NCBI RefSeq assembly: GCF_000413855.1 | Contig: NZ_ATGG01000020.1 | Span: forward strand, 115,673 to 179,672 | Direction of reading: 5' to 3' | DNA: 64,000 nucleotides | Origin: Acinetobacter gyllenbergii CIP 110306 = MTCC 11365 | GTDB lineage: Bacteria > Pseudomonadota > Gammaproteobacteria > Pseudomonadales > Moraxellaceae | In this document: positions 1-11,339 of the stretch, one piece after another | Numbering within the stretch: position 1 is the stretch's first letter | How the letters are laid out: the number at the start of each line of letters is the position of its first letter | Notes under the pieces: generated by a model | The model's database searches: none | Seen by the model: the letters and a program-made list of their open reading frames with translations, nothing else | Told to the model about the DNA's origin: nothing | Program-made: the position numbers and the translations under genes

Positions 1-30
1 GCGAATATTGAAAAATATCAACTTAAGCAA

Positions 31-324
31 TTAACGTCGAAAGTTCGACAACAACTCGGTTGTAATCGACTTATTGTGATTGGCAATTTTGGTCTTCTTG
101 GTTTTAGCAGGATTTGCATCAACACGCTCAATTTGCGTTGCTTTAAACTTCCCACCATTTTCAAGCGCCACAAATTTCACTTTTTCATTTCTTTTCGGCT
201 CGCCTTCTGCCGCAGGAAAATCTGAAATATGAAAAAAGATATCGCCTTCAGATGTCGCAATAAAACCAAATCCTTTATCAGGATTATATTGCTTAATTTT
301 TCCTTGATAGAACTCTTGTGCCAT
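31..324 (-). CDS. Cold-shock domain protein with basic C-terminal tail
   Basis: Small single-stranded nucleic-acid binding protein (97 aa), expected to act in the cytoplasm as an RNA chaperone. The OB-fold cold-shock domain fills residues 4-67 and shows both RNA-binding motifs: RNP1 KGFGFI at about 17-22 and RNP2 IFFHIS at about 29-34. Classical CspA proteins are about 70 aa. This one carries about 28 extra residues rich in Lys, Thr and Asn, a tail seen in some longer Csp proteins. The ATG at 324 is preceded by AGGAT on the minus strand. It lies downstream of upp on the same strand but is separated from it by a terminator, so it is probably an independent unit. Family assignment is firm; which Csp paralogue it is cannot be said. 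Confidence 0.9.
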   Translation of the reverse strand: MAQEFYQGKIKQYNPDKGFGFIATSEGDIFFHISDFPAAEGEPKRNEKVKFVALENGGKFKATQIERVDANPAKTKKTKIANHNKSITTELLSNFRR

Positions 325-372
325 GACATTTATCCTATGTTCTCAATGTAATCATTACAGTATATCGAAATA

Positions 373-429
373 AAAAAGAGACTTTCAATCCACCCTGAAA
401 GGTTCTACGGATGGATCAAGTCTCTTTTT
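373..429 (-). terminator. Rho-independent terminator after upp
   Basis: A 12-bp inverted repeat (AAAAAGAGACTT at 373-384 with AAGTCTCTTTTT at 418-429) brackets a 33-nt loop with a further short pairing (ATCCA/TGGAT). On the minus strand it ends in a T run. It sits 15 nt past the upp stop. Confidence 0.7.
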
Positions 430-444
430 ATCGGTCTGGTAAAA

Positions 445-1080
445 TTAGTCTTTTTGCACGCTACCAAAAATCTTGTCACCTGCATCACCCAGACCAGGAA
501 CAATATAGCCTTCTGCATTCAGACCTTGGTCAACCGATGCGGTATAAATACGGACATCTGGATGTGCAGCTTCAACTTTGGCAATACCTTCTGGTGCAGC
601 AACCAAAATCATGACACGAATATCTTTACAACCACTTGCTTTCAATACATCAATGGCCGCAATTAAAGAGTTCCCTGTTGCCAGCATTGGGTCAATAATC
701 ATGGCTAAACGATTGGCAACATCTGGCACTAACTTTTTGTAGTAAGTGCGTACTTCTAAGGTCGCTTCATCACGTTCCAGCCCCAAGACGCTGACTTTAG
801 CACTTGGAATCAGGCTAAGAACGCCTTCAAGCATCCCGATACCAGCACGCAGAATCGGTACAATGGTGATTTTCTTCCCTGCGATACGTTGAGTTGAGAC
901 TTTCCCTGCCCACCCATCAATTTCATGATCAACAACAGGAAGATCCTTTGTTGCTTCATAAGTCAGTAACATCGTGACTTCTTGCGCTAATTCACGAAAG
1001 TTCTTGGTACTAATGTCAGAACGACGTAGCAAGCCAAGTTTATGGCGAATAAGCGGATGACGAATTTCTTGAATCGACAC
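445..1080 (-). CDS. upp: Uracil phosphoribosyltransferase
   Basis: Pyrimidine salvage enzyme converting uracil and PRPP to UMP and pyrophosphate in the cytoplasm. The 211-aa length is typical of bacterial Upp. Visible family features are the N-terminal [12 protein letters not shown] segment (residues 8-19), the PRPP-binding loop DPMLATGNS at about residues 129-137, and the uracil-binding C-terminal segment [12 protein letters not shown] at about 191-202. The start at 1080 is GTG, which fits the conserved N-terminus (MSIQEIRHP). The gene is monocistronic: terminators lie on both sides. Identification is secure. Confidence 0.96.
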   Translation of the reverse strand: MSIQEIRHPLIRHKLGLLRRSDISTKNFRELAQEVTMLLTYEATKDLPVVDHEIDGWAGKVSTQRIAGKKITIVPILRAGIGMLEGVLSLIPSAKVSVLGLERDEATLEVRTYYKKLVPDVANRLAMIIDPMLATGNSLIAAIDVLKASGCKDIRVMILVAAPEGIAKVEAAHPDVRIYTASVDQGLNAEGYIVPGLGDAGDKIFGSVQKD

Positions 1081-1140
1081 GAGTGAGTACCTAGGTAATG
1101 TTAATCTTGTTCTATTATAAAACGTTTTTTACTCGTCAAT

Positions 1141-1172
1141 AAAAAAAAGCCCTAACTTTAGGGCTTTTTTTT
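1141..1172 (-). terminator. Terminator of the nuo operon
   Basis: Perfect hairpin AGCCCTA-ACTT-TAGGGCT flanked by A8 and T8, so it can act on either strand. It lies 16 nt beyond the nuoN stop on the minus strand. Confidence 0.85.
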
Positions 1173-1187
1173 ATCAGTTATACACGT

Positions 1188-2732
1188 TTAGTAAATGCCT
1201 TTTTGCACTAAAGTAAGAATAAACTCTTGTAACTCTGGTGAAACTGCAAAAACTGCATACTTAGCTAAATAAATCATTGGGTCAGGATAAATACCTAATA
1301 CAAAGACTAATAAAGCAGCTCCGAGTACCATAATACCACCAACTTGTGTACCCCAATGCTCATCAGCATCAATACGAGGCACATCTGGTGGAGTCATGTA
1401 CATAACAACCATCACACGCAGGTAATAATATAAACCGATACCACTACCAACAATTACCATTGCTGCAAGGAACCAATGTGCACCCATTACGGCTGTTTTC
1501 ACAACCATGAACTTACCAATGAAGCCCGCGGTTAATGGAATACCAGCTAACGATAACATCATTACGGTTAAAGTCGCAGTCAAGATCGGACGACGCCAGA
1601 ACAAACCACGATACTCAGCTAAACTACCAGCTTCATCCTTATTGTTATAAGGACTCGACATTAATGTCACGACACCAAAAGCACCAACAGTGGTCAACAC
1701 ATAAGTAATAATGTAAACATTGACTGTTTCAAAGGTCATGAAACCACGAATTTGAATAAATTCAATATTTTGTGCGCTAACCAAAGCAACCAATAGATAA
1801 CCGAAATGAGCAATCGATGAATAAGCAAGGATACGCTTGAGATTGACTTGACGAACAGCCAATAAGTTACCAACGACGATCGAAACGACAGCCAGAATGG
1901 TAACCATTAATTTTAGACTATCGGCAAGAATAAATCCTGAAGATAAAACATATCTAGCAAATAAGCCAATCATGGCAACTTTAGAGACTGTTGCTAAGAA
2001 TGTAGCCATTGGTGCAGGTGCACCAGCATACACATCAGGTGTCCACTTATGGAAAGGTGCTAATGATAGCTTAAACCCAACTGCAAAAAGTATAAGTCCA
2101 AGTCCAAGCACAACAGCAGGCTGACTAAAGCTATTAAACATTCGGCTTGGTTCGGCTGCAAAAGATAAGCTACCTGTATAAGCATAAACGTAGGCCATCC
2201 CCATAAGCAACATTGCAGAAGCCGTTGCCGAAAGCACAAGATATTTAATCCCAGCTTCCAAAGACTGACTACGTTGATAGGTATAAGCCAACATGCCATA
2301 CACAGGAATCGACATTAATTCCAAGCTAATAAAGAATGATGCATAGTTCGTACTCGCAACTAATAACATCGCCCCTGTCACTGAACACAGTAACAAGATA
2401 TAAAGCTCTTCGCGGTTTTCCTTATAGGTCTCAATATAAGCATGAGACAAAGTACAACAAGCCAAGGCTGCAATTAGAATCAGAAATTGATAGAGCATGG
2501 TAAATGGATCAACCATAAACATGCCCATGATATTTGATGGAATGAAACTCCCACTAAATATCGTATAGATAATCAAAATCGCAGCTAAATTCAGACCGAC
2601 AACCGAAGTTGTCGCAATCAGGTTGTGATTACGTTTAATCGCTGTCAACAACATCACGACGATTGCAGTCAAAGCAACAATCATCACTGGAGCAAGTGGC
2701 ATAAGCTCAGAAAAAGAAAGTGTGAAGTTCAT
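1188..2732 (-). CDS. nuoN: NADH-quinone oxidoreductase subunit N
   Basis: Antiporter-like membrane subunit of complex I (514 aa), one of three homologous proton-translocating modules in the inner-membrane arm. The sequence is almost wholly hydrophobic, with about 14 transmembrane helices. The Mrp-antiporter core is visible around residues 120-330, including a Glu within a helix (FISLELMSIPVYGML) and Lys in the segment GFKLSLAPFHKWTPDVYAGAP. It is the last gene of the operon, starts 3 nt after the nuoM stop and is followed by a strong terminator. ATG at 2732. Confidence 0.97.
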   Translation of the reverse strand: MNFTLSFSELMPLAPVMIVALTAIVVMLLTAIKRNHNLIATTSVVGLNLAAILIIYTIFSGSFIPSNIMGMFMVDPFTMLYQFLILIAALACCTLSHAYIETYKENREELYILLLCSVTGAMLLVASTNYASFFISLELMSIPVYGMLAYTYQRSQSLEAGIKYLVLSATASAMLLMGMAYVYAYTGSLSFAAEPSRMFNSFSQPAVVLGLGLILFAVGFKLSLAPFHKWTPDVYAGAPAPMATFLATVSKVAMIGLFARYVLSSGFILADSLKLMVTILAVVSIVVGNLLAVRQVNLKRILAYSSIAHFGYLLVALVSAQNIEFIQIRGFMTFETVNVYIITYVLTTVGAFGVVTLMSSPYNNKDEAGSLAEYRGLFWRRPILTATLTVMMLSLAGIPLTAGFIGKFMVVKTAVMGAHWFLAAMVIVGSGIGLYYYLRVMVVMYMTPPDVPRIDADEHWGTQVGGIMVLGAALLVFVLGIYPDPMIYLAKYAVFAVSPELQEFILTLVQKGIY

Positions 2733-2735
2733 GAT

Positions 2736-4343
2736 TTATTGCATCTCCACATGTTCAAGTTGAGTTGCAGCCTGTTGAACAGTTTCAACAACTTCTTGTA
2801 CTGGCATATAACTATTTACCAACCACTGCATGCTTGAATGAGACATATCCAAGAAAGTTTGTGGGTAAATACCTAACCAAACTAAACCAATTACACAGAT
2901 CATCAGAATGCTGACTTCACGTGCAGATAGATCTTTTAACGGTGTTTTGTAGTGCTGCTTTTGTTCTGGATTCGGTTCACCAAATAAAGCTTTGTGAATC
3001 AGAATCAGACCATAAAGACCCGCAAACACCAAGCTCACTGCGGCAATAATCGTGAAAGTCGGATACGCTTTGAATGAACCCATAAGAATCAGGAATTCAC
3101 CAATAAAGTTACCTAGACCCGGTACACCTACGAGCGCTGCAACAAAGAACATTAAGAAGAATGGCAAATATTGCAGTTGACCACGAAGACCGCCCATTAA
3201 GCGTAAATCACGTGTATGCACACGCTCATAGACTTGACCCGACATAATGAACAATGCAGCAGATGATAAGCCATGTGCCAACATCATGATCATTAAGCCT
3301 TGGAAAGTCAGAATATTACCTGCATAAATTGCAAGTAAGATGAAACCCATGTGTGAAATTGACGTGTACGCAAGTAAACGTTTCATGTCAGTTTGTTGGT
3401 ACGCAAGGAATGCACCGTAGAAAATACCAATCAAGCCCAAAATGATCGCAATATCAGCGAACTGTGCTGACGCTGCTGGGAAGAATGGAATTACGAAACG
3501 AAGTAAACCATACGCTGCTGTTTTAATCAAAATACCAGCTAAATCCACAGAACCCGCTGTTGGTGCTTGCGCATGCGCATCAGGCAACCAGCCGTGTAAT
3601 GGGAAGACAGGTAGTTTCACCGCAAAACCGATGAACATACACACCATAAAGCCATATGCCAATGCTGGTACTTCTTTATCCAAGTGATTCGCCATACTCA
3701 TGAGATAATAGTAATTAAAACTAATCTCTTGTGTATGCATGTATCCATAAGCAACCAGCCCCAAGATACCGATCAACATGATCAAACCAGCAACTTGTGT
3801 ATAGAGGAAGAACTTGGTTGCAGCGTAAACACGTGAACGACCATTCGAGCCTTTATGACCCCATAACGCAATCAAGAAATAGATTGGTACAAGCATCATC
3901 TCCCAGAAGAAGAAGAACAAGAATAAGTCAATCGCCAAGAATACACCGATAACCCCACCTAAACTCCACAGGAGGTTTAAGTGGAAGAAACCTACGTTCT
4001 TTTGGATCTCACCCCATGAACAGCCTACTGCAAGTACACCCAGTAAGGCAGTCAACAGCACCATAAGCAGAGATAAACCATCCACCGCTAAGTGAATGCT
4101 AATACCTAAACTCTGAATCCAAGGTAGGTAGAATTCAGCAGCCCATTGGGGAGCTGGGCTACCTACAGCATAGCTATATGTACCACTTTGCCAAAGTGCA
4201 ATGCCCAAACCAAAGGTAATGAGCATACCAATCAAGGCAATCCAACGCGGTAAATGTTGGTCGTATTTATCAACCAACCAACAAATAAAACCAGCAATGA
4301 AAGGAACTAAAATCAGTGCGGGTAAAATTAAATTGTTTTCCAT
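2736..4343 (-). CDS. nuoM: NADH-quinone oxidoreductase subunit M
   Basis: Second antiporter-like proton-pumping subunit of complex I (535 aa, about 14 membrane helices). The conserved Glu is in FFFFWEMMLVPIYFLIALWG (about residues 145-164) and the conserved Lys/His helix in AVKLPVFPLHGWLPDAHAQAPT. The frame stays open to a TTG at 4358, but I place the start at the ATG at 4343. It follows the nuoL TAA by one base and has GGGGA seven bases upstream, so the longer N-terminus (MWGNK) is unlikely. Spacing to nuoL and nuoN indicates translational coupling. Confidence 0.96.
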   Translation of the reverse strand: MENNLILPALILVPFIAGFICWLVDKYDQHLPRWIALIGMLITFGLGIALWQSGTYSYAVGSPAPQWAAEFYLPWIQSLGISIHLAVDGLSLLMVLLTALLGVLAVGCSWGEIQKNVGFFHLNLLWSLGGVIGVFLAIDLFLFFFFWEMMLVPIYFLIALWGHKGSNGRSRVYAATKFFLYTQVAGLIMLIGILGLVAYGYMHTQEISFNYYYLMSMANHLDKEVPALAYGFMVCMFIGFAVKLPVFPLHGWLPDAHAQAPTAGSVDLAGILIKTAAYGLLRFVIPFFPAASAQFADIAIILGLIGIFYGAFLAYQQTDMKRLLAYTSISHMGFILLAIYAGNILTFQGLMIMMLAHGLSSAALFIMSGQVYERVHTRDLRLMGGLRGQLQYLPFFLMFFVAALVGVPGLGNFIGEFLILMGSFKAYPTFTIIAAVSLVFAGLYGLILIHKALFGEPNPEQKQHYKTPLKDLSAREVSILMICVIGLVWLGIYPQTFLDMSHSSMQWLVNSYMPVQEVVETVQQAATQLEHVEMQ

Positions 4344-4344
4344 T

Positions 4345-6240
4345 TTATTTCCCCACAACCTGAATCACGATCAAGATCATCAATAACACCACTACACCGA
4401 GTGACATGCTTGATGCGTATTCACGTAATGAACCGGTTTGACGCGAACTGGTAAAGCTATTCCCGCCCTTCACAATGGCAGGCAATACTAACCATAAACC
4501 GTCAACTGGATCACGACCTAAAATTTTCGCAATCAATAAATAAGGTTTTACAAATACGATGTCATACAAGGCATCGAAACCGAATGCTGTACGGCAGATA
4601 TGCGCTAAGCCTGAACCCAAAGAAGTCTGAGCAAACGATTTTACTGCGCCATACGCAAAGGCAAACAAGAAGATACCAACAGCCAAACCAACAAGGGCCA
4701 CACCACTTGCTAAATGTTCAGCATGTGCAACAGCCGCTTCTAAGCTTTCAGGAATCACAAAACTTGGAATGCTTGCAGCAGTCAATAATTTTGCGACTGG
4801 CGCTTGCAGGAAGTAACCGATACCGGTCGATAACGCAGCAAGAATTGCAAGCGGTGCCCAGTAAGTCACGCCATGAATCGCATGCGCATGAGTTTTCTCT
4901 TCGCCGAAGAACACCACCCAAATTAAACGGAAAGTATAGATAGACGTTAAGAATGCACCAGCAACACCTACCCAGTACAAGGTATGGTAAAGCGGAAGAT
5001 TTGCAATAGTCGACTGTGCATAGACTGCACCCAAGATCGCATCTTTAGAGAAGAAGCCAACGGTCACGATTGGAAGTGCAGCTAAGGCGCCACCACCGAT
5101 AACGAAACACCAGAATACGAATGGAATCTTTTTACGTAATCCACCCATTTTGAAAATATTCTGTTCGTGGTGACATGCAAGAATTACGGCACCTGAAGAA
5201 AGGAACAATAACGCTTTGAAGAATGCATGAGCCAACATGTGGAATAAACCAGCTTGGTATGCTTCAGCACCCACTGCCATAAACATATAACCGAGCTGAC
5301 TCATGGTTGAGTAAGCCAAGATACGTTTGATATCAGTTTGCACCAATGCGGCAAAGCCTGCCACCAGCAAGGTCACTGCACCCGTAATCGAAATGAATTG
5401 CATCACTTCTGGCGCCATTTCCATCACTGAGAACATACGGCAGCATAGGTAAACACCTGCTGTCACCATTGTTGCGGCGTGGATCAATGCAGAAACTGGT
5501 GTAGGACCAGCCATCGCATCGGCTAACCAAGTTTGTAATGGAATTTGTGCTGATTTACCTGCTGCACCCAAGAACAACATCAATGCTGTCCAGATCGACA
5601 ATGATGAGCTTTGCGTCATCACAGTCGCTGCATTTTCAACAATGTACTGTGTATTCAACGTACCAAACTGTTGATAGAGCAAGAACAATGCGATGAGTAA
5701 AAATACGTCACCCACACGTGTTACGGTAAATGCCTTGATTGCTGCCCAACCATTTGCAGGGTTTGAGTAGTAGAAACCAATCAATAGATATGAACACAGA
5801 CCTACGCCTTCCCAACCCAAGAACAATAACGCCAAGTTATCGCCAAGTACCAACAACAACATGCTGGCAACGAACAGGTTGAAATAAGAGAAGAAACGTG
5901 CGTAATCTTCTTCACCACGCATATACCAAGATGCGAAGATGTGAATCAAGAAACCAACACCCGTGATCATGCCTGTCATCAATAATGACAAACCATCAAG
6001 GTGCAAGCTAATGCCTGGCTCAAAACCGCCAACACTGAACCATGTCCATAAGTGTTGAACAAAAACGGTTTGGCCACTGCTGGTAAATGCAAGGCCAGCA
6101 ATTAAAGCAAATAACGCAGATAAACCAACTGAACCGACACCAATAATGGCAGCGACATTTTCAGACAGTTTGTTACGCCCTGCCGCTAACAGGATAAAAC
6201 CAATGAGCGGGAATAAAACGGTTAAATATAATGTACTCAT
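4345..6240 (-). CDS. nuoL: NADH-quinone oxidoreductase subunit L
   Basis: Distal antiporter-like subunit of complex I (631 aa), carrying the long lateral helix that runs along the membrane arm. The NuoL/ND5 core shows [19 protein letters not shown] (about residues 140-158), [39 protein letters not shown] sequence in the middle third, and a C-terminal extension with a last hydrophobic helix at about 605-628. Start ATG at 6240 overlaps the nuoK stop by four bases (ATGA). Confidence 0.97.
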   Translation of the reverse strand: MSTLYLTVLFPLIGFILLAAGRNKLSENVAAIIGVGSVGLSALFALIAGLAFTSSGQTVFVQHLWTWFSVGGFEPGISLHLDGLSLLMTGMITGVGFLIHIFASWYMRGEEDYARFFSYFNLFVASMLLLVLGDNLALLFLGWEGVGLCSYLLIGFYYSNPANGWAAIKAFTVTRVGDVFLLIALFLLYQQFGTLNTQYIVENAATVMTQSSSLSIWTALMLFLGAAGKSAQIPLQTWLADAMAGPTPVSALIHAATMVTAGVYLCCRMFSVMEMAPEVMQFISITGAVTLLVAGFAALVQTDIKRILAYSTMSQLGYMFMAVGAEAYQAGLFHMLAHAFFKALLFLSSGAVILACHHEQNIFKMGGLRKKIPFVFWCFVIGGGALAALPIVTVGFFSKDAILGAVYAQSTIANLPLYHTLYWVGVAGAFLTSIYTFRLIWVVFFGEEKTHAHAIHGVTYWAPLAILAALSTGIGYFLQAPVAKLLTAASIPSFVIPESLEAAVAHAEHLASGVALVGLAVGIFLFAFAYGAVKSFAQTSLGSGLAHICRTAFGFDALYDIVFVKPYLLIAKILGRDPVDGLWLVLPAIVKGGNSFTSSRQTGSLREYASSMSLGVVVLLMILIVIQVVGK

Positions 6241-6545
6241 CCGCGCATCTCACTAGCAGCATCCACATCCAGATGATGGAAGCGATGATAAAACTGAAGG
6301 ACGATCGCAAGACCGATACATGCCTCTGCTGCAGCAAGCGTCAGAATCAGGATGAACATGATCTGTCCATCTGGCTGCGCCCATACGCTACCCGCTAAAA
6401 CGAATGCCAAAGCCGCGGCATTCATCATTACTTCAAGGCTCATTAGCATAAATAAAAGGTTGCGTCGCACCATTACACCGTAAAAACCCAGTGCAAAAAG
6501 GATGGTTGCAACGATCAAACCATGTTCTAAAGGGATGTGTCCCAT
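6237..6545 (-). CDS. nuoK: NADH-quinone oxidoreductase subunit K
   Basis: Small complex I membrane subunit (102 aa, three helices) homologous to ND4L. The two conserved intramembrane Glu residues are visible in [14 protein letters not shown] (Glu about 38) and [14 protein letters not shown] (Glu about 74). The start codon overlaps the nuoJ stop (TAATG), which implies coupled translation. Confidence 0.96.
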   Translation of the reverse strand: MGHIPLEHGLIVATILFALGFYGVMVRRNLLFMLMSLEVMMNAAALAFVLAGSVWAQPDGQIMFILILTLAAAEACIGLAIVLQFYHRFHHLDVDAASEMRG

Positions 6546-7066
6546 TATTCTTTATCCTCTTCTGCACCTGGTTCACGTTTGCCTAAGTGGAATGCTGCAA
6601 CCAGTGCTGCTAGCAATAACATCGCGGCAACTTCTACCAATAATAGATAGTGAGTAAATAGTGCTTGACCGACAGCTTTCGGACCTACAACTTCTGCTCC
6701 CATCGGCGCAGAAATTGTGGTGTATTCGCCACCGAGCATCCACACCAAAAGCAAGCCCAATAAAAAGCTCATCAGTGCAGGAAAAGCCCAAGCCTCTGAA
6801 CTCAACCATTTACTTTCTTGTTCAATGGTTTCTTGTCCAAGATTCAGCATCATCACAACGAAGACGAACAAGACCATAATGGCACCGGCATATACGATGA
6901 TCTCAAGGGCAGCCGCGAACGGCGCACCCACGATCATGAAAATACCAGCAACCGCTAGAAGAGAAACGATCAAACTTAACAGTGCATGCACCGGATTCGT
7001 GTTAGTCACAACACGAACCGTTGAAACGATGGCCACAAGTGCCATCAAATAAAATGGCCACATCAT
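6545..7066 (-). CDS. nuoJ: NADH-quinone oxidoreductase subunit J
   Basis: ND6-type membrane subunit of complex I (173 aa, five helices). The typical motif [23 protein letters not shown] lies at about residues 54-76, the helix that contains the pi-bulge in solved complex I structures. The C-terminus is charged. It overlaps nuoI by four bases; two consecutive ATG codons (7066, 7063) could serve as start. Confidence 0.95.
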   Translation of the reverse strand: MMWPFYLMALVAIVSTVRVVTNTNPVHALLSLIVSLLAVAGIFMIVGAPFAAALEIIVYAGAIMVLFVFVVMMLNLGQETIEQESKWLSSEAWAFPALMSFLLGLLLVWMLGGEYTTISAPMGAEVVGPKAVGQALFTHYLLLVEVAAMLLLAALVAAFHLGKREPGAEEDKE

Positions 7067-7605
7067 GGTAATAAGCTCCGTACATCAACTGGTGCACTTT
7101 CTTTCTGTGCTTGACCTTTTTCTTTGCCGCTTACAGCCATACCAGTGACACGGTAGAAGTTGTAGTCAGGATATTTACCCGGTCCAGAAATGAGTAAATT
7201 CTCTTTTTCATAAACCAAGTCTTGACGTACATATTCACCCAATTCGAAATCTGGGGTCAGCTGAATGGCAGTCGTTGGACATGCTTCTTCGCACATACCG
7301 CAGAAAATGCAGCGTGAGAAGTTAATACGGAAAAATTCTGGATACCAACGACCATCTTCTTTTTCCGCTTTTTGTAATGAAATACAGCCAACTGGGCAAG
7401 CAACCGCACATAGGTTACATGCCACACAACGCTCTTCACCGTCTGGATCACGCGTCAATACAATACGACCACGGTAGCGTGGTGGCACAATTTGTTCAGC
7501 CGGTACTTCTGGATATAAAATCGTGTCACGTTTACGTGTGACATGGCTAAACACCATCCACAACGAACGTACAATCGATCCGAATCCAGCTAGAATTTTA
7601 TACAT
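7063..7605 (-). CDS. nuoI: NADH-quinone oxidoreductase subunit I
   Basis: Ferredoxin-like subunit (180 aa) in the peripheral arm carrying the two tetranuclear clusters N6a and N6b. Both ligand motifs are complete: [12 protein letters not shown] at about residues 60-71 and [12 protein letters not shown] at about 99-110. The N-terminal amphipathic helix anchors it next to NuoH and NuoB. Located between nuoH and nuoJ as in other gammaproteobacteria. Confidence 0.97.
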   Translation of the reverse strand: MYKILAGFGSIVRSLWMVFSHVTRKRDTILYPEVPAEQIVPPRYRGRIVLTRDPDGEERCVACNLCAVACPVGCISLQKAEKEDGRWYPEFFRINFSRCIFCGMCEEACPTTAIQLTPDFELGEYVRQDLVYEKENLLISGPGKYPDYNFYRVTGMAVSGKEKGQAQKESAPVDVRSLLP

Positions 7606-7623
7606 TTTGTACTCCCTGCTGTC

Positions 7624-8640
7624 CTAGGCCTGATTCATCAGAATCACAGCACCAGTCACTAACAAGTTGACCAACGCCAATGGCAAACAAACTTTCCAAC
7701 CAAAGTTCATCACTTGGTCATAACGAGGACGCATTAACGAACCACGCGCCAAGACAAACATCATTACGAAGAATGCTGTTTTAATCACGAACCAGAATAA
7801 TGGTGGAACAAATGGAATTTCTAAGTTAAATGGTGCAAGCCATCCGCCGAAGAATAAAGTCACGATCAATGCCGAGATCAATACGACGTTGACGTATTCC
7901 GCAACGAAGAACATCCCCCACTTCATACCACCGTATTCAACATGGTAACCTTCCGCCAATTCTTGCTCAGCTTCAGGTTGGTCAAATGGATGACGATGCG
8001 TGACCGCAACACCCGCAACCACAAAGATCAAGAAACCTAAGAATTGAGGAATGATGAACCACATATCACGTTGTGCTTCAACGATTTCACGCATGTTGAA
8101 TGAGCCGGCAATCGCAACCACACCCATCAACGAGATACCCAAAAACACTTCATAAGAAATGGTTTGAGCCGCAGAACGAAGACCACCAAGTAATGAGTAT
8201 TTGTTGTTCGATGCCCAACCACCAAATAACACTGCATAGACTGCGATACCCGCCATTGCCATAAAGAACAATAGACCGATACTCATATCTGCAACGCCCA
8301 GTGTAGGACTTACTGGGATCACCATAAACGAAAGTACCGCAGTTGCCATCGCAACGGCTGGTGCTAAACGGAAAGTCAGCTTATCAGCAAACTTCGGTGT
8401 CCAGTCTTCTTTGAACATGATCTTGAGCATGTCGGCAACAATCTGGAACATACCGCCAGGACCAACACGGTTTGGACCATAACGGTCTTGCCATAATGCC
8501 AAGAGACGACGCTCAATAAATGACATTAAAGCAGCAACCAAAACCACTACAAGCAAGATCACAATCGCCTGAATCACTGAATAAGCGATTGGCCAGTTCT
8601 CAGCCCAAAGTGGCGTTTGACGTATAATTTCTTGATTCAT
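7624..8640 (-). CDS. nuoH: NADH-quinone oxidoreductase subunit H
   Basis: Membrane subunit (338 aa, eight helices) that connects the peripheral and membrane arms and forms part of the quinone chamber. Signature segments include [21 protein letters not shown] at about residues 43-63 and the loop [23 protein letters not shown] at about 218-240, rich in the conserved acidic residues of the E-channel. It is three bases from the nuoG stop and 18 from nuoI. Confidence 0.97.
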   Translation of the reverse strand: MNQEIIRQTPLWAENWPIAYSVIQAIVILLVVVLVAALMSFIERRLLALWQDRYGPNRVGPGGMFQIVADMLKIMFKEDWTPKFADKLTFRLAPAVAMATAVLSFMVIPVSPTLGVADMSIGLLFFMAMAGIAVYAVLFGGWASNNKYSLLGGLRSAAQTISYEVFLGISLMGVVAIAGSFNMREIVEAQRDMWFIIPQFLGFLIFVVAGVAVTHRHPFDQPEAEQELAEGYHVEYGGMKWGMFFVAEYVNVVLISALIVTLFFGGWLAPFNLEIPFVPPLFWFVIKTAFFVMMFVLARGSLMRPRYDQVMNFGWKVCLPLALVNLLVTGAVILMNQA

Positions 8641-8643
8641 GAA

Positions 8644-11328
8644 TTACACTCCTACCGCCACAGACACAGGCTCTGCCAATGAAACTGTTGGTGCTAAACC
8701 AATTGGGTAACCGATATAACCTGTTGGTAAATATTCGATGACTTGTACTGGCAAGCTAATGCTAGTCTCACCCGCTTGTACTGTAATACGTTGACCATCT
8801 TGAACATTTAAGCGTGTTGCATCTTGTTCACCCACCGCAAACATCGCTTCAGGAATGCGAGATTCCATTGCAGGTGTTTTGATAGTGAATTCACCAGAAC
8901 CAAAGATATGGTGCATTGGCACAAGACGGAAACTTTCAGGGTTCACCACCACAGCTGTTGGTGCAACATAGCTACGTGCAGGACGTTTAGCTAAACGATC
9001 GAATAGACGGATACCTGAATCACCACCTTTTAAATGACCACCCACTTCATCTTGGTATTTGTTCCAAGCTTGTGGTGAGTTCCAGCCCGCAGACCATGCG
9101 AAAGGTACCAATGAAGATGCCGTCTGAGTTCCGACATAACCTTCCATCGAGAACGTCAATGCTGAATCTGGATCAGTCGGCTGTTTCGGTTCATGAATCG
9201 ATAACGGCGCACGAATTGCAGTACGACCCGAGTAACGACGTGGTTCACGTGCGATCTTCAAGCCGTGGATACGGTAACCCGCATCTGGCGCAACCTCTTC
9301 AATTGCAGCAAGTACGGGTACATTCTTGACGATGTCTTCAATCACATCATCCAACAATGTCCAATCAACTGCTTTGCCTTTAAGACCTGTCTCAACGGCA
9401 TGTAACCAGCGCCATGATTCTTTGATCGCATATTCTGGCTTGTAGTAGCTTGGGTCATACACTTGATAGAAACGTTGTGCACGGCCTTCTTGGCTCACCA
9501 CAGTACCATCACCTTCAGCGAAGCTTGCTGCCGAAAGTACGATATCCGCAAGTTTCAAGGTTTCAGTTTCACTATGATCCAAGACGATCACAGTTTCAGC
9601 TTTATCTAATGCAGCTTTGACTTGTGCCACAGGTAAACGACGGGTTAAGTCATTTTCAACCACAACCACGGCATCAAAATCTTGTGCAAATGCTTGTTCT
9701 AGGCTTAAACCGCCAAACAATGCCAAGCCCATTGAGTTCACTTCAGGAACAGTCAATGACAAGCCCGCATTTCCACCTAAGTTTTGCGCAACTTGAGCAG
9801 CAGCTTCCATGATTGCAGGATCTTGTAAACTAGTCCCCGAAATAATCAATGGCTTTTTCGCCGCTTTCAAAGTATCCGCAATGGTTTGCGCAAAGGCTTT
9901 GGCATCATCTGCCAAACCAGTCAATGCTTCACCTTTCACCGCAGCAGCAACCGCAAAACCTAAACGTGCGATGTCATTAGGCGATGCAACCACTTCACCT
10001 GTCGCCACATCCGCTAAACGCGTTTGCGTTGCCGCAAGGATATAGATAGGGGATTTTGCATCTTGACCGATACGTTGTACCGGTTCAGCCAACCAGTCTG
10101 GTGTACGTGTTGCAGCAGCCATTTCTTTGGCTTTGTTTTTCGCAGCTTGACGCACAGACAAGGCCATACGTGGTGCAGTTTGAGTTAAGTCTTCACCCAA
10201 GATCAACACCGCATCATAGCTTTCAATTTCACGCATGTTCGGGTTATAGATCCCCTGTGTTTGCATGATTGATGCCGCTAACTCAACCAAGTTCTGCTCT
10301 TTTTGAGACATCCCTGTTGAGTAGTTGTCTTGTCCAACCAACTCACGCAGTGCATAGTTTGATTCCAAGCTTGCGCGTGGAGAACCAATACCTAACACTT
10401 TCTTGCCTTTCAGCTGAGTAATCACTTGATCAAGCGCTTGATCAACAGTCACCGTCGCAACAGTTTCACCATTACGGAACTGTGGTTGACGTGGACGGTC
10501 TTCACGGTTCACATAACCTGTACCGAAACGACCTTTATCGCAAAGGAAGTATTGGTTCACAGAACCATTGAAACGGTTTTCAACACGACGGATTTCGCCA
10601 TAACGCTCACCCGGAGAGATGTTACAACCTGAAGAACAGCCGAAACATACGCTTGGCGCATATTGCATGTCCCATTTACGGTTATAACGTGCTGAATGGG
10701 TCTTGTCGGTAAATACACCTGTTGGACACACTTCAGTCAAGTTACCTGAGAATTCAGATTCTAAAGTACCTGATTCTGGACGACCGAAATAGACACGTGA
10801 CGCATTGGCATAGACACCAAAGTCCGTACCACCCGCATAGTCTTTGTAATAACGCACACAACGGTAGCACGCGATACAACGGTTCATCTCATGCGCAATA
10901 AACGAACCCAACTCTTGGTTATAGTGAGTCCGTTTGGTAAAGCGATAACGACGACGATCGTGTTGCGTCATGACGGTCATATCTTGTAAATGACAGTGAC
11001 CACCTTCTTCACAGACTGGACAGTCGTGCGGGTGGTTCGTCATCAAGAATTCAACAATCGACGCACGGAAATCCGTTGCTTCTTTGTCTTCAATCGAAAT
11101 ATAGGTATTGTCGGTCGCAGGTGTCATACATGACATCACCAGACGTCCACGTGTGTCCTCAGGATTCGCATACTGAGTCACCGCACATTGACGACAAGAA
11201 CCAACAGAACCTAAGGATGGGTGCCAACAAAAATACGGGATGTCGATGCCAAGGCTAAGACATGCTTGTAGCAAGTTTTCTGAGCCGTTGACTTCATACG
11301 ATTTTCCATCGACATGAATTGTAGCCAT
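8644..11328 (-). CDS. nuoG: NADH-quinone oxidoreductase subunit G
   Basis: Largest peripheral subunit (894 aa), a molybdopterin-oxidoreductase-like fold that here only holds iron-sulfur clusters. In order: a [2Fe-2S] domain with [15 protein letters not shown] (about 34-48), the His-ligated cluster region HCHLQDM (about 111-117), CIACYRC for the next tetranuclear cluster (about 151-157), and [10 protein letters not shown] (about 228-237). The last is the extra N7-type site found in E. coli and relatives. The C-terminal half is a degenerate formate-dehydrogenase-like domain. Confidence 0.96.
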   Translation of the reverse strand: MATIHVDGKSYEVNGSENLLQACLSLGIDIPYFCWHPSLGSVGSCRQCAVTQYANPEDTRGRLVMSCMTPATDNTYISIEDKEATDFRASIVEFLMTNHPHDCPVCEEGGHCHLQDMTVMTQHDRRRYRFTKRTHYNQELGSFIAHEMNRCIACYRCVRYYKDYAGGTDFGVYANASRVYFGRPESGTLESEFSGNLTEVCPTGVFTDKTHSARYNRKWDMQYAPSVCFGCSSGCNISPGERYGEIRRVENRFNGSVNQYFLCDKGRFGTGYVNREDRPRQPQFRNGETVATVTVDQALDQVITQLKGKKVLGIGSPRASLESNYALRELVGQDNYSTGMSQKEQNLVELAASIMQTQGIYNPNMREIESYDAVLILGEDLTQTAPRMALSVRQAAKNKAKEMAAATRTPDWLAEPVQRIGQDAKSPIYILAATQTRLADVATGEVVASPNDIARLGFAVAAAVKGEALTGLADDAKAFAQTIADTLKAAKKPLIISGTSLQDPAIMEAAAQVAQNLGGNAGLSLTVPEVNSMGLALFGGLSLEQAFAQDFDAVVVVENDLTRRLPVAQVKAALDKAETVIVLDHSETETLKLADIVLSAASFAEGDGTVVSQEGRAQRFYQVYDPSYYKPEYAIKESWRWLHAVETGLKGKAVDWTLLDDVIEDIVKNVPVLAAIEEVAPDAGYRIHGLKIAREPRRYSGRTAIRAPLSIHEPKQPTDPDSALTFSMEGYVGTQTASSLVPFAWSAGWNSPQAWNKYQDEVGGHLKGGDSGIRLFDRLAKRPARSYVAPTAVVVNPESFRLVPMHHIFGSGEFTIKTPAMESRIPEAMFAVGEQDATRLNVQDGQRITVQAGETSISLPVQVIEYLPTGYIGYPIGLAPTVSLAEPVSVAVGV

Positions 11329-11339
11329 AGTCGAATTCC